A model generated the notes under the pieces. That model saw nothing but the letters and a program-made list of their open reading frames with translations. It ran no database searches and was not told where the DNA came from. The position numbers and the translations under genes are program-made. A stretch of DNA of 10,815 nucleotides from an uncultured Bacteroidales bacterium (GTDB lineage Bacteria; Bacteroidota; Bacteroidia; Bacteroidales; UBA932), in assembly GCA_900322025.1 (NCBI GenBank), contig ONYJ01000065.1:1-10815 (forward strand). The letters are read 5' to 3'. Below, in pieces: positions 7,164 through 10,815 of the stretch (its first letter is position 1; every line of letters begins with the position of its first letter).

Positions 7164-7463
7164 TCAATCGTTCAACAATGAGATACATTTGTCAATCTCC
7201 TTAACAAGCTTTCCGAGTTTTCTCTTGGCTCTCTTATCCGACCCTGCCCCCGAAAGTAAAGCTTGTTTCAGCTCATAATGCTCCAATTTCTTTTCCTGTT
7301 CTGCTATTTTATTTTTTGCGTTTTGTAACTCTATTTTAGTTTTGTTGAGTTCGGCCAGATAATCCGAGCGATCTCTTGCCGCTAATTCAAATCTTCTAAC
7401 CAACTCTTGAATAAGCTTCTCGAGCTGATCTAAAGTTTTTTCTGTTTCGTTTTTCAAGGCCAT
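7164..7463 (-). CDS. Coiled-coil protein of unknown function, coupled to zapA
   Basis: A 99-residue, highly charged protein that is almost entirely helical. Residues about 5-66 show heptad-like spacing of Leu/Ile (for example LDQLEKLIQELVRRFEL), followed by a break at LLSGAGS (69-75) and a basic C-terminal helix ending in LVKEIDKCISLLND. There is no signal peptide or membrane helix. I do not recognise a named family. The ATG at 7463 is preferred; an upstream TTG at 7475 would add only four residues. The stop is one base from the zapA start, so both are probably translated together. A division-associated partner comparable in role to ZapB is possible from context, but this is inference. Confidence 0.75.
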   Translation of the reverse strand: MALKNETEKTLDQLEKLIQELVRRFELAARDRSDYLAELNKTKIELQNAKNKIAEQEKKLEHYELKQALLSGAGSDKRAKRKLGKLVKEIDKCISLLND

Positions 7464-7493
7464 AACTCGCAGCAAATTTAATCAAAAAATAGA

Positions 7494-7652
7494 TTAATCT
7501 GCATCGCCATTATAAAAATTGAATCCCTTCTTTATTCCGGAAATTACATAGTCCCATCTTAAAATTATACCTATGAGACATATAATGGCAATGAGTACCA
7601 GAGCCTTCATTGAAGGATCGAGTTCTCTCCACAGGTTAACTAATTTTTTCAT
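7494..7652 (-). CDS. Small single-helix membrane protein, unknown function
   Basis: A 52-codon gene (ATG at 7652, TAA at 7494-7496). The protein has a short amphipathic, charged N-terminus (MKKLVNLWRELDPSMK), one strongly hydrophobic stretch (ALVLIAIICLIGIIL, 17-31) that fits a membrane helix, and a C-terminal tail beginning RWDYVISGIKKGF. The membrane helix, the tight spacing (14 bp after the acetyl-CoA synthetase-like gene, 30 bp before the coiled-coil gene) and the same strand support a real gene rather than chance. No family is recognised. Positive residues are present on both sides of the helix, so topology cannot be fixed. It would be missed by annotation with a 60-residue cutoff. Confidence 0.7.
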   Translation of the reverse strand: MKKLVNLWRELDPSMKALVLIAIICLIGIILRWDYVISGIKKGFNFYNGDAD

Positions 7653-7666
7653 AATACATTACGGTG

Positions 7667-9616
7667 CTAATTCTTATCTATTTTTACTCTTGCTCCCACC
7701 ACACAAACATCTCTTTCGTTGCCGAATATAGGGTTGAGTTCTATTCGTGTAATTTCCGGTACTGCGAGGCAAAGGGCAGACAATCTTCTTATTATATCGC
7801 CAAACATCACTTCATTTACTCCTTCTTGCTCTCTGTATCCTTTTATGATAGGGTAGGCTTTTAGCGATTGAATCATTTGCTCTGCCTCTGCTGCAGATAT
7901 AGGAGAAAGGCAATAACTTATGTCTTGCATGGCATCGGCAAAAATACCTCCCAAAGAACATGAAACGAGAGGTGGAAAGTTTGGTTCTCTTACGCAGGAT
8001 ACTTGCAGTTCGGTTACATGATCGTCTATCATTGGCTGAACAATAAAGCCGGTAACTCCTTCTATATTACTCATTCTGCGATATTCTGAAACCAATGTGT
8101 GCTCGTCTGTTATGTTTAGCGATACTCCATCTACCTCGGTTTTATGGAGTGGCCCCAGCACCTTGAGTACAACCGGATACCCTATGCTAACAGCTGCATT
8201 TATGGCTTCTTCTTCCTCCAAGGCTACATGCTGCCCCAGTCTGTTTATGCCGCTGGCATCGAGAAGCTCCTGAACCATAAAAGCCGGCATAAAACCGTTG
8301 GGAGATTCGTCTATAATTCTTTTTATGAGATACTTGTCTATGGCCGGCAACGAGCCTTCTTCTTTAATCATAGGGGCATTTATCACTTTTGCCAAAGCCC
8401 TTCCAAATATCACTTCGTCTGTAAATGAAATGCCTCCTTGATGGTGGAATTCCTTTATCAGTTCTTCGTATGAACTTTCCGAAACAAACAGAGGATAAAC
8501 AGGTTTTTTAGTCTGGCGTATTTTTCTGAAGATAACATTAGAAACCTCAGAGCTGTTGCTGGTTTCTTTCTCCCCGAATATAACTACTGTTCCATCTATG
8601 TCTGGATTCTTTTCATTTGCATCTACAAGCGATGATAGATGTCCGGAAGTTTTGCCAAAACTATAGTCTTCGAAAAACAGTGTAGGCACATTAACTCCGT
8701 TCTGTCTGAGCACATCGGCCAGTAATACTGCAGGGCCGCCGGCCTGTGTGAGAATGGATATGTTCTTTCCATTTGGTCTTCCCTTTGATAAGATGGAAAC
8801 TATGTTAACCATTTCCTCTACATCGTATGCTCTTATAATACCGCATTTAGAAAACAGGGCGGCCACAACTTCGTTGGGCGAGGCCAAAACGCCTACTATA
8901 GACGCCCCTTTTCCTATGAGAGAGCGGCATTTGGTAATCATGGTCTGAGAGTTTGCAATGCGCTCTATATATATGGCAATTACTCTGTGGGCTTTGTTGT
9001 TATTACTCCAGTTATCGTCCATCCACTCCAGAATCTCTTCTATGGTGGTGAGCGGCGAATAACCTAACGAATATACCTCGCCTATATTAAAGCCGTAAAC
9101 GCCGGAGCTTTCTGTAATCTTAGAAATAATGGTTCTCGAAGATGATATAATTTGGATATTACCATCTTTTTTAACGGAAGATTTTGTGTATAGACCACAG
9201 AAATTTTTGTTTGCTATGCCGGCAGAATTAGGACCTATCAAGGTTACTCTAAAATCGCTGCATAGTTTGCGTGTTTGTATAAGAGCCTCTCTTTCTGTTA
9301 TTTTAGCAGATGAAATCTTGTCTGGAAAAACCACAATAGCCTTGCAGGTTTTTTTCATGCACAGGATTTGGATGTCTTCGAATATGCTACCGTTATCTTC
9401 TGCCATAAAAGCAAGATCTGTATCCGGAATGTCTTGTATTTTCTTGTAGGTGCTTATTCCCTGCACAGAACTTGAATTTTCTGATACTACATATATATTA
9501 CCCTCATAATTATTGATTATAAGGTTCTTCAGCAGATTACCGCCTGGAGAAAGAATGTCATTTGATGCTCCTATTATTGCAATGCTCTTTGGAGCTACCA
9601 ACTCTTTTGAAATCAT
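7667..9616 (-). CDS. ADP-forming acetyl-CoA synthetase-like protein, alpha and beta fused, catalytic His loop missing
   Basis: Fused alpha-beta acyl-CoA synthetase (NDP-forming) homologue, 649 aa from the ATG at 9616 (a GTG at 9622 would add two residues). Alpha half: a CoA-binding Rossmann domain (about 5-135, GASND at 16-20, GPNSAG near 128-133) and two succinyl-CoA ligase-like domains; the Glu thought to correspond to the catalytic alpha Glu is present (IYIE, Glu218). Beta half: an ATP-grasp domain (about 440-649) with GYPVVLK (479-485), His491-Lys492 in LHKTEVDGV, SLGGIF and IELNP. Working enzymes carry a loop ending in SHTG, whose His is phosphorylated; here about 242-250 reads VGVLASPNE and runs straight into VVAALFSKCG, so this loop is gone. 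The length is correspondingly below the roughly 680-700 aa of other fused members. A GN motif near 183 is also changed (SLGYSP). The gene leads the minus-strand cluster. Family certain; acetate-forming activity doubtful. Confidence 0.85.
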   Translation of the reverse strand: MISKELVAPKSIAIIGASNDILSPGGNLLKNLIINNYEGNIYVVSENSSSVQGISTYKKIQDIPDTDLAFMAEDNGSIFEDIQILCMKKTCKAIVVFPDKISSAKITEREALIQTRKLCSDFRVTLIGPNSAGIANKNFCGLYTKSSVKKDGNIQIISSSRTIISKITESSGVYGFNIGEVYSLGYSPLTTIEEILEWMDDNWSNNNKAHRVIAIYIERIANSQTMITKCRSLIGKGASIVGVLASPNEVVAALFSKCGIIRAYDVEEMVNIVSILSKGRPNGKNISILTQAGGPAVLLADVLRQNGVNVPTLFFEDYSFGKTSGHLSSLVDANEKNPDIDGTVVIFGEKETSNSSEVSNVIFRKIRQTKKPVYPLFVSESSYEELIKEFHHQGGISFTDEVIFGRALAKVINAPMIKEEGSLPAIDKYLIKRIIDESPNGFMPAFMVQELLDASGINRLGQHVALEEEEAINAAVSIGYPVVLKVLGPLHKTEVDGVSLNITDEHTLVSEYRRMSNIEGVTGFIVQPMIDDHVTELQVSCVREPNFPPLVSCSLGGIFADAMQDISYCLSPISAAEAEQMIQSLKAYPIIKGYREQEGVNEVMFGDIIRRLSALCLAVPEITRIELNPIFGNERDVCVVGARVKIDKN

Positions 9617-9638
9617 ACGCACTATATAACTTATTCCA

Positions 9639-9646
9639 CAAAATTA
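9639..9646 (-). promoter_or_regulatory. -7 promoter box for the acetyl-CoA synthetase-like gene
   Basis: The minus strand reads TAATTTTG, an exact match to the Bacteroidota -7 consensus TAnnTTTG, placing the transcript start about 15 nt before the ATG at 9616. No good TTG-type -33 box is seen at the usual distance. Confidence 0.5.
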
Positions 9647-9671
9647 GTAAAAGAGAACAGACTAGTGTGAA

Positions 9672-9679
9672 TATTTTTG
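9672..9679 (+). promoter_or_regulatory. -7 promoter box for the amidohydrolase gene
   Basis: TATTTTTG matches the Bacteroidota -7 consensus TAnnTTTG exactly and lies 27 bp before the ATG at 9706, giving an expected leader of about 20 nt. A -33 TTG is not evident. Together with the box at 9639-9646 on the other strand it makes this 89-bp gap a divergent promoter region. Confidence 0.5.
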
Positions 9680-9705
9680 TAAATTGTGCCGCAAATAGCA
9701 TATCG

Positions 9706-10815
9706 ATGAATAGCATACTAATCAAAGACATATATTTAGGTGGAAACTCTACGGACATTCTTATAGAAAACAACCGAATAAGCAGAATTTGCGAGAATAT
9801 TGCTTTACCTCCGGAGTGTAAGCCGGAGATAATAGACGGTAGGGGAAAGGCTGTAATTCCGGGCTTTGCAAATATGCACACTCACGCCGCCATGACGATA
9901 ATGAGAGGAGCTAAGGAGGATATGTGTCTGCATGATTGGTCGGAATCGATATGGAAGCTTGAGGAGCATTTAGACGATGAACTTATTTATTGGGGCACCA
10001 AATTGGCCTGCATAGAAATGCTCAAGACCGGAACCACTTTGTTCAACGACCAGTATTTTTTTATAGAATCGGCAGTAAAGGCTGCAAGTCAGATGGGTAT
10101 AAGAGGGGCACATTCTTTTGTATTTATAGACTTGGGTGATAAGGACAAGGCTGTGAAGCAACGCGAGGCCTGCATTAAAACTTATGAGGAATCTAAGAAT
10201 TGGGGCGATACTGCCATTTTTGAGATAGGTATTCATGCTGCATATACTGTATGCAAGGAGAATATTATATGGGCGTGTAATTTTGCGGCCGAGCACGGTC
10301 TTAAAGTGCACATTCATATAGGAGAAACTTCTCAGGAATTGCAAGACTGTCTGCGTATCCATGGTTGTACTCCGGTAGAATATTTAGACCGGCTGGGCAT
10401 ATTTTCTCCAGATATAATAGCGGCGCATTGTATATGGCTCAGCGATTCAGACATACAAGTGCTTGGGCGTAATAAGGTGAACGTGGCTCATAACATCAAT
10501 TCCAACCTAAAACTCGCATCGGGATACAAATTCAAATTCCAAGAGTTGATAGGAGCCGGAGTTAATGTATGTTTAGGGACAGACGGAGTGGCTTCTTCCA
10601 ATAATTTGGACATAATGGAAGCCATGAAGACTACGGCACTGGTACAGAAGGCATGGAGAAAAGATCCGTCTGCAATTACACTTTCTCAGCTTATAGAGAG
10701 TGCCACAAAGAATGGTTATAGGGCTTTCTCTTTGGAGGGAGGAGAAGTAAAGGAGGGAATGCTTGCTGATTTATCTATCATAGATATAGACAACTACAGC
10801 TTTACTCCTAATATA
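9706..10815 (+). CDS. Amidohydrolase, S-adenosylhomocysteine / 5'-methylthioadenosine deaminase type (3' end cut)
   Basis: Metal-dependent deaminase of the amidohydrolase superfamily (MtaD/SAH deaminase branch), expected to deaminate the adenine ring of S-adenosylhomocysteine, methylthioadenosine or a related nucleoside in the cytoplasm. The frame runs from ATG 9706 to the window edge without a stop: 370 codons, probably lacking some 50 at the C-terminus. Metal and catalytic residues are in place: His58 and His60 (NMHTH), His204 and Glu207 (HIHIGE), His241 (AAHCIW) and Asp293 (GTDG). The branch-typical stretches SNLKLASG (266-273) and LGTDGVASSNNLD (290-302) are present. Two motifs differ from the common form: HAAYTV (177-182) where HAPYT or HSPYT is usual, and HNINSN (262-267) where HNPxSN is usual. 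The gene is transcribed away from the acetyl-CoA synthetase-like gene, and the first ATG fits the family N-terminus. The exact substrate is open; related enzymes act on guanine or other heterocycles. Confidence 0.85.
   Translation, partial: MNSILIKDIYLGGNSTDILIENNRISRICENIALPPECKPEIIDGRGKAVIPGFANMHTHAAMTIMRGAKEDMCLHDWSESIWKLEEHLDDELIYWGTKLACIEMLKTGTTLFNDQYFFIESAVKAASQMGIRGAHSFVFIDLGDKDKAVKQREACIKTYEESKNWGDTAIFEIGIHAAYTVCKENIIWACNFAAEHGLKVHIHIGETSQELQDCLRIHGCTPVEYLDRLGIFSPDIIAAHCIWLSDSDIQVLGRNKVNVAHNINSNLKLASGYKFKFQELIGAGVNVCLGTDGVASSNNLDIMEAMKTTALVQKAWRKDPSAITLSQLIESATKNGYRAFSLEGGEVKEGMLADLSIIDIDNYSFTPNI

Noticed and set aside
7164..7475. Longer start (TTG at 7475) for the coiled-coil protein
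   Set aside because: The ATG four codons later is a better start, and neither is preceded by a Shine-Dalgarno sequence that could decide.
8144..8428. 94-codon plus-strand frame inside the acetyl-CoA synthetase-like gene
   Set aside because: Antisense shadow over the ATP-grasp half, which is clearly conserved in its own frame.
9558..9881. 107-codon minus-strand frame across the divergent promoter
   Set aside because: It overlaps the start of both flanking genes out of frame, spans the two promoter boxes, and has no family features.
9970..10362. 130-codon minus-strand frame inside the amidohydrolase
   Set aside because: Antisense shadow of a gene with intact metal-binding residues.
1..10815. 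CRISPR arrays, insertion sequences, tRNA genes, prophage or toxin-antitoxin genes
   Set aside because: No repeated spacer-like units, transposase motifs, tRNA cloverleaf or attachment-site duplications were seen; gene-free gaps are short except the 6S RNA region.

Overview
The window looks like a chromosomal segment of an anaerobic, fermentative member of the Bacteroidales (Bacteroidota). This is inferred from several things seen together: start codons almost without Shine-Dalgarno sequences, promoter boxes of the Bacteroidota type (TAnnTTTG), the order zapA - 6S RNA - rny, and a three-subunit NAD(H)-linked [FeFe] hydrogenase. No rRNA, tRNA, insertion sequence, CRISPR array or phage gene is visible. 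Composition is moderately AT-rich and even, so nothing points to recent transfer.

Layout. (1) 1-718, plus strand: the C-terminal half of a glutamate/serine-type (DAACS) sodium-coupled transporter, cut by the window edge. (2) 719-843: an AT-rich gap with a perfect 9-bp inverted repeat ahead of the hydrogenase operon. (3) 844-5030, plus strand: hydB, hydA and hydC, all complete, closed by a strong hairpin (5050-5087) that also serves the converging minus-strand genes. (4) 5105-9616, minus strand, read from right to left: an ADP-forming acetyl-CoA synthetase-like protein, a 52-residue one-helix membrane protein, a 99-residue coiled-coil protein, zapA, the 6S RNA gene and rny (RNase Y). (5) 9617-9705: a compact divergent promoter region with a perfect -7 box on each strand. 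(6) 9706 to the end, plus strand: an amidohydrolase of the S-adenosylhomocysteine/methylthioadenosine deaminase type, cut at its 3' end.

How the genes may work together. HydABC would reoxidise NADH (and perhaps reduced ferredoxin) by making H2, the usual electron sink beside acetate formation. The acetyl-CoA synthetase-like gene would fit as the ATP-yielding acetate step, but the phosphohistidine loop of its alpha half is missing, so it may not be a working ACD. The zapA/6S/rny block combines cell division, global control of RNA polymerase and mRNA decay, with two small uncharacterised proteins in front of it.

Most interesting points: the ACD homologue without its catalytic histidine loop; the two small proteins next to zapA; the tight packing of 6S RNA between zapA and rny; the 24-bp dyad in front of hydB; and the altered sodium- and substrate-site residues of the transporter.
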